Counted from the stretch's first letter, positions 7,310 through 14,512 are shown. The stretch: 17,042 nt of DNA from AP-15 sp035252905 (GCA_035252905.1 DATFCQ010000235.1:1-17042); one strand, 5' to 3'. The notes: a model not told the origin generated them from the letters alone. Program-made: numbers and translations.

Positions 7310-7987
7310 TCACCGACTGACACCCTGAATAGTCAGCAGATGGCCGATCTTGATCCAAATCCTGCAGCCCTCCGGGCCCGCTTTGGCCTGCAGCGCGCTG
7401 CCGGTCGGCAGCCGCAACCAGGATAGAGGCTCGAAGCTCTCGCCGCCCTCATCGAACCCGCCGTCCAGCACCAGCAGCTCGGCGCCGCCCGGCACGTTCA
7501 GGGTAACGGCCGCACCGGGCCTCCACCGCTCCAGCCGCACGTCTTCGCAGTCATCGCGGAACAACCGAAGCACCTCTACTCCGGGTCGGTTTGCGGCGGC
7601 TTCATAGGCCATTGCGGCGGTATTGAGCTTGACCTCTCTTCGGTCTGCTGGATCGAATTGCCACAGCTTGACGAACAGGACGCACCCGGTCGCCGAGCTG
7701 GGCGTATGACGCGAAGTCGGCGGATTGCGGACATAGCTCCCGGCCGGAAACGCGCCGTGCTCGTCCTGAAAGACGCCCTTGAGCACCAGGAATTCCTCAC
7801 CGCCGCCGTGCGTATGGGGCGAGAAGCGACTGCCAGGCGCGTAGCGAACGATCGACGTGGCTCGCGCCACCTCGTCGCCGATGCGGTCCAGCATGCGCCG
7901 TTCGACCCCGGCCATGGGCGACGGCACCCAGGGGAGCTGCGCGGCGTGGACGGCGACGCGCCGTGAAAAATCGGCGTTGATTTCCAT
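7310..7987 (-). CDS. ChrR-like bicupin protein
   Basis: A 225-residue soluble protein. The first cupin barrel carries a full metal site: H58 and H60 (FSPHTHGGGEEF), E64 or E65, and H94 in SRHTPSS. This resembles the cupin domain of ChrR, the zinc anti-sigma factor of the singlet-oxygen response. The second half (about 145-215) looks like a second cupin without the histidine set. The N-terminal sigma-binding zinc domain of ChrR is absent, and no ECF sigma gene is nearby, so this is more likely a stand-alone enzyme or sensor (cupin dioxygenase or acetylacetone-cleaving-like) than an anti-sigma factor. The start at 7987 has AGGAG (7993-7997) 5 bases upstream. It follows the small TPR gene by 30 bases. 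Its first 34 bases are duplicated at 1-34. Confidence 0.88.
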   Translation of the reverse strand: MEINADFSRRVAVHAAQLPWVPSPMAGVERRMLDRIGDEVARATSIVRYAPGSRFSPHTHGGGEEFLVLKGVFQDEHGAFPAGSYVRNPPTSRHTPSSATGCVLFVKLWQFDPADRREVKLNTAAMAYEAAANRPGVEVLRLFRDDCEDVRLERWRPGAAVTLNVPGGAELLVLDGGFDEGGESFEPLSWLRLPTGSALQAKAGPEGCRIWIKIGHLLTIQGVSR

Positions 7988-8080
7988 GCTATCTCCTACC
8001 GGAGTCTTGCGGAGCGCTCACCCGATCGATGCGAGCCAGCGCCGATCGCGCAGCGATGGGCGGCGGGCAAGCCGATCCGT
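7954..8080. repeat. Direct repeat, copy 2 (exact match to 1-127)
   Basis: Identical over 127 bases to the left edge of the window. It spans the first codons of the cupin gene, the spacer and the last 20 codons of the small TPR gene. Here both genes continue normally across the repeat ends, so this is likely the parental copy. Confidence 0.97.
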
Positions 8081-8221
8081 GAGCCGCTCTCTTGCAGCCT
8101 CGTCGCGCCCGGCGCGCAGGCACGCCACGATGTAGGTGTCCTCGAACAGCTCGCGCTGAGCGTCGCTGCCGCCGACACGCGTCACCTCCGGAAGCATGGG
8201 GCCGAAACGGTCAGATGTCAT
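8018..8221 (-). CDS. Internally deleted TPR protein (67 codons)
   Basis: The product starts MTSDRFGPML, comparable to MLEDRYG at the start of the 428-residue TPR protein at 6169. It then passes at once to PEVTRVGGSDAQRELFEDTY, which matches the C-terminal block VGGSRAQRDLLEYTV of that protein (from its residue 377). About 360 residues are therefore missing, yet the frame, the stop and the start signal are kept: GGGAGG lies 6 bases upstream of the ATG. It ends 30 bases before the cupin start, echoing the TPR-PhyH arrangement at 4883/4862. With nearly all TPR repeats gone it cannot do the parent's job. It may be a pseudogene, or a retained short leader that couples translation to the cupin gene. 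The in-frame deletion is what I see; any function is inference. Confidence 0.6.
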   Translation of the reverse strand: MTSDRFGPMLPEVTRVGGSDAQRELFEDTYIVACLRAGRDEAARERLTDRLARRPSLRDRRWLASIG

Positions 8222-8227
8222 TCGTCG

Positions 8228-8233
8228 CCTCCC
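8228..8233 (-). promoter_or_regulatory. Strong Shine-Dalgarno for the 67-codon TPR remnant
   Basis: The minus strand reads GGGAGG six bases before the ATG at 8221-8219. This optimal spacing decides the start of the small TPR gene and argues that the original translation start survived the internal deletion. Confidence 0.65.
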
Positions 8234-8363
8234 TCTCAGCCCGGGATCGTTCCGTGACGGCCCTCGCCGCCGACGACGGCGCACCATAGATCTTCGGAGC
8301 GCGTCCGTCTTTCGACGGCTTGACAATCGGTATAGAATATCGGACAGAGCGGCTTAGGGCGAA

Positions 8364-9140
8364 ATGTGGGAACCTCTTTCGTTGCCGATCGATCTTGGGC
8401 CGCCCCGCCCGATGATCGTGCGCGCCGAATCCTTGCCCGCCCGGCACTACTTCCCCGAACACGCGCATGACTGGAACCAGCTCGTCCACGCGATCTCAGG
8501 CGTGCTGACCGTGACCGTGGAGGGCGGCTGCTTCGCGATCTCTCCCGAACAGGCGGTCTGGTTGCCCACCGGCATCCGCCACCGGGTCGGCTCGCTGCTC
8601 GGCTCCGAGTTCCGCAGCCTGTGGATCGCCGCGGATGCCGGCGCCGGCGTCGCCGAGGCCTGCACGTTATTCCGCGTCTCGCCGCTGCTGCGGGCCCTGA
8701 TCATCGAGGCTGCCGAGATTCAGGGTCGTGGGGATGCGAGCGGCTACGCCAAGCGGGTAACCGCGCTGATCCTCGACCAACTCCACCGGGCCGAACCGCT
8801 CCCTGCGGCGCTGCCCTGGCCGCGGCGGGGCATTCTCCTGAAGCTGTGCGAGACGCTCTACGCGGACCCGAGCGACCCCCGCGGGGTCGAGGAATGGGGA
8901 ACGATCCTCGGCATGTCGGGACGAACGCTCGCCCGCCGCTTCGAGGAGGAAGTCGGGATGAGCATGCGAGCATGGCGCCGCCGCTTGCGGCTATTCAAGG
9001 CGATCGAACTGTTTGCCGGGGACCTGAGCATCACACAGATCGCTCTGGAACTCGGCTATGGCTCGACATCGGCATTCACCTATGCATTCCGCACGGAAAT
9101 GGGCCGCAGCCCACAGGCACACCGGCGCGGTTTGAGATAG
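8364..9140 (+). CDS. AraC family transcriptional regulator with cupin sensor domain
   Basis: 258 residues. The N-terminal cupin-like sensor domain includes HYFPEHAHDWNQLVHAISG (about 28-46). The C-terminal DNA-binding domain has two helix-turn-helix units, at about 174-198 (EEWGTILGMSGRTLARRFEEE) and about 222-250 (SITQIALELGYGSTSAFTYAF, then the usual GxSP end as GRSP). It is cytoplasmic and expected to bind DNA as an effector-dependent activator or repressor. The start at 8364 has TAGGG a few bases upstream. It is divergent from the small TPR/cupin genes, separated by 142 bases (8222-8363), so it is the natural candidate to control that set. The ligand is unknown. Confidence 0.92.
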   Translation: MWEPLSLPIDLGPPRPMIVRAESLPARHYFPEHAHDWNQLVHAISGVLTVTVEGGCFAISPEQAVWLPTGIRHRVGSLLGSEFRSLWIAADAGAGVAEACTLFRVSPLLRALIIEAAEIQGRGDASGYAKRVTALILDQLHRAEPLPAALPWPRRGILLKLCETLYADPSDPRGVEEWGTILGMSGRTLARRFEEEVGMSMRAWRRRLRLFKAIELFAGDLSITQIALELGYGSTSAFTYAFRTEMGRSPQAHRRGLR

Positions 9141-9158
9141 ACATGAGAACGGTTCCTG

Positions 9159-9267
9159 CCGGAGCAAACGGCAGAGACCAACCAAAATCCAAAGCCCTTC
9201 ACCTGGACCGCCGATCCCGACGCCATCCTTGAAAAGATCCGACGCGGGAGACAGGCGCTGGAGTCGA
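9159..9267 (+). pseudogene. IS630-type transposase, C-terminal remnant
   Basis: In the frame of 9171 the sequence reads AETNQNPKPFTWTADPDAIL, then EKIRRGRQALESI. This is the characteristic C-terminus of IS630 family transposases, in which NPKPFxWT precedes a final helix ending near ESI. Nothing of the upstream DDE domain is present, because the AraC gene stops at 9140. After ESI the frame continues meaninglessly to a stop at 9308-9310. It is a small scar of a lost or partly deleted insertion sequence between the AraC and phosphatase-like genes. Confidence 0.6.
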
Positions 9268-9375
9268 TCCCCCGGAGATGCTCGATCGATCATTGGGCTC
9301 GATGCTGGTAAAATGAAGATGCCGGCACCGATCAAGCCCGGTGCCGGGCCTGCACGCTCATGTGGGGTGTTTCCA

Positions 9376-9825
9376 ATGGCCGACCCTGAAGGCATTTACA
9401 ATTGGCATCGTCTGGACGGTCGGATCACGACCTCCGGTCAGCCGACCGGGGCGCAGCTCGCAGAAATCCGGGATCTCGGCGTGCGGCACATCGTCAACCT
9501 TGGTCTCCACACGCATGAGAAGGCGCTGCCGGATGAAGCGGCGACCGTTGACCGGCTCGGCATGACCTACACCCACATCCCGGTCGATTTCCAGAACCCG
9601 ACCGAACAGGACTTCCAGCAATTTTGCGCCGTCATGGAGCGGCTGAAGGATGTCCCGGTGCACGTGCACTGCATTGCCAACGCTCGGGTCTCGGCGTTCT
9701 TCTATCGCTTTCGCCGCGACGTACTCGGCATGGACGAGGCCCGGGCGCGCGCCGAAATGGAAGCGGTCTGGCGGCCGAAAGGCATCTGGGTCGAGTTTGT
9801 AAGGCGGCGCAGCGAAAAGACCTGA
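9376..9825 (+). CDS. Protein-tyrosine-phosphatase-like protein (DUF442-type)
   Basis: A 149-residue cytoplasmic protein. IYNWHRLDGRITTSGQPT at the N-terminus (about 7-24) and VPVHVHCIANARVSAF (about 94-107) are typical of the DUF442 / beta-lactamase-hydrolase-like branch of the tyrosine phosphatase superfamily. The putative nucleophile is C99 and the phosphate-binding arginine is R104. They are four residues apart (CIANAR), not the classic five, which I believe is usual in this branch. In vivo substrates are unknown. The ATG at 9376 is preceded by TGGGGTG with good spacing. The frame is open to 9229, but that part covers the IS630 relic and does not look like this family. No clear operon partner: the SDR gene starts 201 bases downstream. 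Confidence 0.8.
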   Translation: MADPEGIYNWHRLDGRITTSGQPTGAQLAEIRDLGVRHIVNLGLHTHEKALPDEAATVDRLGMTYTHIPVDFQNPTEQDFQQFCAVMERLKDVPVHVHCIANARVSAFFYRFRRDVLGMDEARARAEMEAVWRPKGIWVEFVRRRSEKT

Positions 9826-10026
9826 CCCGATGGCGATCGACATCAACCAGATGGCGCACAGGATGGTCTTCGGCGGCTTCTTCCCATCGCCATCGGGTTC
9901 CGACTTGTCAGCTATTCAGCCAACGCCAATAATCAAAGGCGCCTGCGCGCATCGGGCTCTGCGGGTGCTCCACCGCGATGAGGATCATGCTCAACCGCAG
10001 TTAGGGCAACAGGGAGGATGCAGCCG
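9826..10026 (+). other. Gap with an unassigned short reading frame
   Basis: An ATG at 9830, five bases after the phosphatase stop, opens a frame beginning MAIDINQMAHRMVFGGFF that runs through the SDR start to 10138. The first 18 residues look protein-like, but the rest is low-quality and I recognise no family. It may be the head of a lost gene. The strong GGGAGG (10012-10017) belongs to the SDR gene. Confidence 0.25.
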
Positions 10027-10773
10027 ATGCGTCTCGACAGCAAGACCGCCCTGGTCACGGGTGCCGCGCAAGGCTTTGGTCTGGGCATTGCCGAGACCTT
10101 CGCGCGCGAGGGCGCCAAGGTCGTTCTGCTTGACCTGAACAAGAACCCGGCCGAGGAGGCGGCCCGCCGGATCGGCGGCGGCGCCATCGCGCTCGGTTGC
10201 GACGTGTCGGATGGCGGTCAGGTGGAAGCGGCCGTGCAGGAGACCATCCGTGCCTTCGGCCGGCTCGACATCATCGTCAACAACGCCGGGACGACCCATC
10301 GCAACAAGCCGATGCTTGAGGTGAGCGAAGAAGAGTTCGACCGCATCTTCGCCGTCAACGTCAAGTCGATCTATCTGACGACCCGCGCCGTCCTGCCGCA
10401 CTTCCGGCAAATCGGCGGCGGCGCCATCCTCAACATCGGCTCGACGGCGGGCCTGCGACCGCGGCCGGGGCTGACCTGGTACAACGCCTCGAAGGGCGCC
10501 GTGAACCTGCTGTCGAAGTCGATGGCGGTCGAACTCGCGCCGGACCGCATCCGCGTCAATGCGCTCGCGCCGGTCGCCGGCGAGACGCCGCTGCTCGCGA
10601 GCTTCATGGGCGAGGACACTCCGGAGAAGCGCGCCGCCTTCAAGGCGACGATCCCCTGGGGACGCCTCTCGACACCGCAGGACATCGCCAACGCGGCCCT
10701 GTTTCTGTGCTCCGACGAGGCCGACATGATCACCGGGGTCGTCCTCGAGGTCGACGGCGGCCGATGCATTTAA
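10027..10773 (+). CDS. Short-chain dehydrogenase/reductase (classical SDR)
   Basis: A 248-residue cytoplasmic NAD(P)-dependent oxidoreductase. TGAAQGFG (11-18) is the Rossmann TGxxxGxG motif, and D36 at the end of the second strand suggests NAD(H) preference. NNAG (85-88), N111, S139, Y152 and K156 give a complete classical SDR active site. The C-terminal MITGVVLEVDGG is typical of 3-oxoacyl-ACP reductase/glucose dehydrogenase-like SDRs, so the exact substrate is open. Two ATGs compete. The one at 10018 directly abuts GGGAGG, while 10027 (MRLDSKTALVTG) has it 9 bases upstream and gives the usual family N-terminus, so 10027 is chosen. It appears monocistronic; an ISL3 remnant follows about 140 bases downstream. 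Confidence 0.92.
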   Translation: MRLDSKTALVTGAAQGFGLGIAETFAREGAKVVLLDLNKNPAEEAARRIGGGAIALGCDVSDGGQVEAAVQETIRAFGRLDIIVNNAGTTHRNKPMLEVSEEEFDRIFAVNVKSIYLTTRAVLPHFRQIGGGAILNIGSTAGLRPRPGLTWYNASKGAVNLLSKSMAVELAPDRIRVNALAPVAGETPLLASFMGEDTPEKRAAFKATIPWGRLSTPQDIANAALFLCSDEADMITGVVLEVDGGRCI

Positions 10774-10916
10774 CGCGTCCGCTCGACCGTCTACCGCACC
10801 CTCCGGCGGCAGATACCTGTTGTGGCTTGCACTCATCGGCGGCCGGGTTTGCAACCATTGGCGATTTCGGCTCACGCCGGGTGAGATGATCGAGCGCCTC
10901 CGGCTCACGCTCGGTG

Positions 10917-10940
10917 GGCTCTTGGCCAATTTTGATGATC
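10917..10940 (+). repeat. Terminal inverted repeat of the ISL3 remnant (left in window)
   Basis: Begins GGCTCTTGGCCAATTTTG. It is the reverse complement of 11106-11129 with two mismatches. It marks the transposase 3' end, since the transposase stop lies within its inner edge (10941-10939). Confidence 0.8.
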
Positions 10941-11054
10941 ACGCTGCAAGCGGGAACCCGCGGCAGAGCAGGGCGATTCCGGCGCGGCCGTACATCTGGC
11001 ACTCGCTGTTTTCGGACGGTTGATCGACCCCTCGACCGGGCCGCTGCTCCAGCC
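10939..11054 (-). pseudogene. ISL3 transposase, C-terminal fragment
   Basis: WSSGPVEGSINR (about 11051-11016) and QMYGRAGIALLCRGFPLAA plus stop (10998-10939) lie in different frames, separated by a small indel. In ISL3 transposases these two blocks are joined as GPVEGQINRLK...KRQMYGRAG, the last conserved part of the DDE domain. A further weakly matching block upstream is in yet another frame. It is non-functional. Confidence 0.7.
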
Positions 11055-11105
11055 CGCATCACCGCCGCTCGCATCACATCGCGGTGGGCTGACAGGCCCA
11101 AATCC

Positions 11106-11129
11106 GATCGTCAAAATTGGCCAAGAACC
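11106..11129 (-). repeat. Terminal inverted repeat of the ISL3 remnant (right in window)
   Basis: On the minus strand it begins GGTTCTTGGCCAATTTTG, matching the opposite end except at two positions. It is the transposase 5' side of the former element. Confidence 0.8.
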
Positions 11130-11397
11130 AGAATGTGGGCTCGGTCTCCAAAAGGCACCCACCTTTGTCAGTTCTGCCTCCGCGCCACTTACTATGGCTC
11201 AGGGGAGCTAGGGGCATCCTCGCCCGAAGCGGCGCTCGTCGCCCTCCGCCTGCGCAAGGGCGCCCGATTCACCTATATCTCTCAAACTGGACGGGGTTTA
11301 GTTCCGGCCCAGGGCAGGAACTTCGGCAGCGCAACCCTTGGGCAGCCATCCGGGGTGCACCTGCCGCAGCAAAGACGCAGGCTGTCTTTGGGACCCG
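11130..11397. other. Interval without a supportable gene
   Basis: Between the ISL3 remnant and the stop of the CinA/nucleotidyltransferase gene. A plus-strand frame contains ALVALRLRKGARFTYIS, which is protein-like but too short to assign. No terminator hairpin with a T run was seen. Confidence 0.4.
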
Positions 11398-12567
11398 CTA
11401 TGAATTGCCAACGGCGCGTCCCCGGGCGCGGATGTCGGATGAGGAGATGTCAAAGCGGAAACGGTGCTCCGGGATTTCGGTGAAGAGATCGGCATAGCGC
11501 CGCGGCATGGCGATGTCGCGCAACGCACGCACGCGCCCCGCGGCATCGATGCGCACCGCCACCATGAAGCTGCCGCCGGAATTGCCGATTTCCTCCAGCG
11601 CGGCATGCATGCGAACCTCGTCATCGCCGTAATATTTCGGCGCAATCAGCCGCTCCGCCGTATCCGCCCCGATCACAAAAATCGTTCTCGGAAACAGGCG
11701 CGCCTTCTCGACGAAGGTGGGCGCTCTCGTCAGTTCGACCGGCGCCTTCCAGGCGAATTGCGTGAGCCGGTGTCTCACGATCGCGCCCGCCAGCGGCGGC
11801 TTGTCGACGTTCGTGACGGAGATTTCGAAGGTCAGGGGCTGCTGCCTGATCTCTTCGGCGATCCGCGCCAGCAACCTGTGTCCTGCGTGCATCGGGTTGA
11901 AGGAACCCGGCAGCAGCACAAGGGGCCGCGGCGCCGACAGCATCATTTGGCCGTCGGGCTGGGCCGTGACGCGATCGATGTCCCCTGCCAGGAGCTGATC
12001 GACGGCATCGCTCGTGTTGATGACCGCCTCTGCGTAATGTTCATCCGCATCGAGCAGGCTGCGCGGCGACGGCGCGGCCACCCCGCAGGCCCGGCACAGC
12101 CACAGGATGATCGCGCGTGAAACCAGGTCTTCCTCGGCGGCGCGATCACGCCGGCCCTTGGCCAGCACGGCCGTACAGTGCGCGACGCCGGCGGAGTTGG
12201 CGCATGCAATGTGAAATCGATGCTCGCCTTTACGCGGGCGATCGCTGACCAGCGCCGCCGTCGCGCCGAGGCCCACCAGATCGCTGCCCGCCGGCATCAG
12301 CCCGGCTGCGCGTGCCCATACGCTTCGCGCCATCGCGATCGCGGTGTCGGAACTGCACGCCTGTGCCGGTGCAAAGCCGAGCAACGTCGCAAGGGCCAGC
12401 GCGTCGTAGGGGATCTGCGCTTCGATCAGCAGCCGAGAGCCGCCGGGAATACGCAGCAGCTCGCCGACCGCCCCGCTGCCGCCCCCGGTGATCGCGAGTG
12501 CCGCCTTGCGGCCGGACGCGTGCAATGCGGAGATCAAGTGTGGCCACGCAGCGTCCGACGGGCTCAT
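11398..12567 (-). CDS. CinA/PncC-like domain fused to a NadD/NadM-like nucleotidyltransferase
   Basis: A 389-residue cytoplasmic two-domain protein. Residues about 1-165 resemble the CinA C-terminal domain (NMN deamidase PncC): LAITGGGSGAVGELLRIPGG (24-43) aligns with the family's AESCTGG...IPG segment, followed by LVGLGATAAL. Residues about 214-389 are a nucleotidyltransferase: GSFNPMHAGH (221-230) is the HxGH ATP motif and ISSSDIR (374-380) the second signature. Together these suggest NAD salvage (NMN to NaMN, then NaMN to NaAD) in one chain. However, the catalytic Ser of ESCTGG is replaced by Thr in ITGGGS, so amidase activity is uncertain. The ATG at 12567 (MSPSDAAW) is chosen by homologue-like length, without a clear Shine-Dalgarno sequence. 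The frame is open to a TTG at 12690. It lies 123 bases after the APC permease on the same strand. Confidence 0.8.
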   Translation of the reverse strand: MSPSDAAWPHLISALHASGRKAALAITGGGSGAVGELLRIPGGSRLLIEAQIPYDALALATLLGFAPAQACSSDTAIAMARSVWARAAGLMPAGSDLVGLGATAALVSDRPRKGEHRFHIACANSAGVAHCTAVLAKGRRDRAAEEDLVSRAIILWLCRACGVAAPSPRSLLDADEHYAEAVINTSDAVDQLLAGDIDRVTAQPDGQMMLSAPRPLVLLPGSFNPMHAGHRLLARIAEEIRQQPLTFEISVTNVDKPPLAGAIVRHRLTQFAWKAPVELTRAPTFVEKARLFPRTIFVIGADTAERLIAPKYYGDDEVRMHAALEEIGNSGGSFMVAVRIDAAGRVRALRDIAMPRRYADLFTEIPEHRFRFDISSSDIRARGRAVGNS

Positions 12568-12690
12568 GGTGTGTGTGGTCCGAAGCCGGAAAGGACTTCG
12601 CGGATGGTGAAAGACGGTTCGGACAGAGTCAAGAGAGTGCACGGACATGCCGGCAAAGCTGCCGAGGCCGATAATGCCCGACAAGGCCAA

Positions 12691-14292
12691 TCAGGCGGTC
12701 TTCTCCATTCGCACCATCATCGCCGCCGTCTCTTCGGCCGGCAGCGCGCTCCGCATTGCAAGCGCAATGACGATCAGGCTCCAGATCGCGACGACGATGA
12801 CGCCGGGCCAGAACCCGAGTACCGCAAGGCCGCCGCCAATATCGCTGAGGGCGGAGAGCACCCACATGCCGCCGAACCAGGGCAGCAGCCAGGCGATGGT
12901 GCGCCAGCCGAATTCCTCGGCCGGATTTCTGGCGATCAGATGGTAATACAGCGCATAGAGCACGAAACCGATGATAATGATGATGAACAGCGCCGAGTTA
13001 GTCGCAAAGCCGCTCCAGTAGACGATCCAGTCGCTGCAGATGAACGCGACCGGCGCCAGGATTTCCGCCGCCGGCAGCCGGAAGGGTCGCGGCAGCTCCG
13101 GCTGGGTGCGGCGCAGGACCAGCAGCACGATCGGCCCCAGCCCGTAGGTCAGCACCGTAATCGAGGTGATGTAGTTGACCATCAGCTGCCACGCCGGGAA
13201 CGGCAGCAGGAACAGGACGCCGACGATCCACATCACCAATACCGAAGCCCACGGCGCCCGCGCCGCATTCAGCAAAGTGAGCCATCGCGGGCCGGCATTC
13301 AGCTCGCCGACCGCAAACAGGATGCGCGAGCCGCCGGTCAGGTACATCAGCGCGGTGCCGCCGGGCGAGATATAGGCGTCGATATAGAGCAGGGTTGCCA
13401 GCCAGCCGAGGCCGAGGGTCGCGGCCAGACCGGCGAACGGCCCCAACTGGCCGGTGAAGGTCAGGTGCGGCCAGCCGTGCGCAAGGTCCGACGGCCGCAG
13501 TGCCATCAGGAACCCGATTTGCAGCAGGATATAGACGGCCGCGGAAATCAGCACCGACCCCACCACGGCCATCGGGATGTGACGGCTGGGATTGGCGCTT
13601 TCGCCGCCGAGGTCGATCGCGGTGCGGAAGCCGAGATAGCTGAATACGATGCCCGATATCGGCAACGCTGTGAAGATGTCCGAGAACCGGTAGCTGTTCG
13701 GGTCGGCGCCCCAGACATTCCAGTGCGAGCTGACGACGATCAGCGCAATCGCGGTCAGGAGGGGCACCGCGATCTTCCACCAGGTGATGGTGGAATTGAC
13801 GCTCAGCAGCCTGCGCACGGCCAGCACGTTCACGAATGCGAGCACGGCTAAGAGCGCCGCGCAAACGCCAAAGCCGATCGCCGTTAAGAGGCCGCCGCTA
13901 TGCGGCTGGATGAAATAAGGGAGATAGTTGTCGGCATAGGTGACGATGGCCTCGGCCTCGACGGCGGGCACCGCGACGTAGGCGAGGAACAGCATCCAGC
14001 CCCAGATGCGCCCCAATCCCTCGCCGTGGCTGGCATGGGACATGTGCACGAGCGCGCCGCTGCGCGGAAACATCGGCGCGAGTTCGGCGAAGCAGAGCGC
14101 TATCAGCAGGATGATGACGCCGCCGGCCACCCAGCTCCAGACCGCAAGCGGGCCCGCGATCTTCGACGCGTGGAAGGCGCCGAACAGCCAGCCCGAGCCG
14201 ATGATGCTGGTGGTGCTGGCGAACAGCAGGCCGATGATGCGCGCATCGCGCCGCAGCACGGTGGAAGCGTCCGGTCCTGTAGTATCGGCCAT
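12691..14292 (-). CDS. APC superfamily amino-acid/polyamine permease
   Basis: A 533-residue inner-membrane transporter with about 12 hydrophobic segments. STTSIIGSGWLFGAFHASK (about residues 25-43) is the glycine-rich unwound helix 1 of APC transporters. FSYLGFRTAIDLGGESANP, in the middle, is the helix 6 region with the conserved G-E-x-x-N-P motif. It should import an amino acid or similar amine by proton or sodium coupling; the substrate is unknown. The start at 14292 (MADTTGPD) has GGGAGGG about 6 bases upstream; the open frame to 14385 is an extension without support. Downstream on the same strand is the CinA/nucleotidyltransferase fusion, possibly in one operon. The divergent nitronate-monooxygenase-like gene starts 220 bases away. 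Confidence 0.9.
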   Translation of the reverse strand: MADTTGPDASTVLRRDARIIGLLFASTTSIIGSGWLFGAFHASKIAGPLAVWSWVAGGVIILLIALCFAELAPMFPRSGALVHMSHASHGEGLGRIWGWMLFLAYVAVPAVEAEAIVTYADNYLPYFIQPHSGGLLTAIGFGVCAALLAVLAFVNVLAVRRLLSVNSTITWWKIAVPLLTAIALIVVSSHWNVWGADPNSYRFSDIFTALPISGIVFSYLGFRTAIDLGGESANPSRHIPMAVVGSVLISAAVYILLQIGFLMALRPSDLAHGWPHLTFTGQLGPFAGLAATLGLGWLATLLYIDAYISPGGTALMYLTGGSRILFAVGELNAGPRWLTLLNAARAPWASVLVMWIVGVLFLLPFPAWQLMVNYITSITVLTYGLGPIVLLVLRRTQPELPRPFRLPAAEILAPVAFICSDWIVYWSGFATNSALFIIIIIGFVLYALYYHLIARNPAEEFGWRTIAWLLPWFGGMWVLSALSDIGGGLAVLGFWPGVIVVAIWSLIVIALAMRSALPAEETAAMMVRMEKTA

Positions 14293-14512
14293 GATGGCCC
14301 TCCCGGCGTGCCGAGTTTGCAGAGGCAAGCCCGCCTGTGCACTATAGCGGTAAAACAGCCTATTCGAACTCGGCGATGGCGCCATTGCTCAAGTCGTTCA
14401 AAGGCGCGATCCTGGCCTCGAAACCGCCGGGAAGCCGGCGAATGCCGCCTGACGTGCTGCCGCAACCCCCGGCTGCTGCCCAGGCCGGCAGAGCGATATC
14501 AGGGAGGAAGGG

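Larger units (their letters stand above)
10917..11129 (-). mobile_element. ISL3-family deletion derivative (213 bp, MITE-like)
   Basis: Bounded by 24-bp inverted repeats (10917-10940 and 11106-11129; 22 of 24 match) that start GGCTCTTGG and GGTTCTTGG, as ISL3 family ends do. Between them, on the minus strand, are pieces of the end of an ISL3 transposase: WSSGPVEGSINR, then QMYGRAGIALL and a stop inside the right repeat. Most of the transposase is gone. No clear 8-bp target duplication flanks it (GCTCGGTG versus AGAATGTG), so the insertion is old or one side was rearranged. It could still be mobilised by a related transposase acting on the repeats. Confidence 0.75.

Noticed and set aside
7310..7987. 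Cupin protein as a true ChrR anti-sigma factor
   Set aside because: It lacks the N-terminal zinc-binding anti-sigma domain and no ECF sigma gene lies in the window.
8320..8338. TTGACA (8320-8325) and TATAGAAT (8331-8338) as a promoter for AraC
   Set aside because: Both elements are attractive, but they are only five bases apart and cannot act as one -35/-10 pair; no better partner was found for either.
11130..11397. Fragment of a pRiA4b ORF-3-like protein (RKGARFTY segment)
   Set aside because: Only one short segment is suggestive and the expected following motif is absent.
12178..13851. A 557-codon plus-strand frame across the permease and fusion genes
   Set aside because: Low-complexity Arg/Gln/Asp-rich translation, antisense to two well-supported genes; no family motif.
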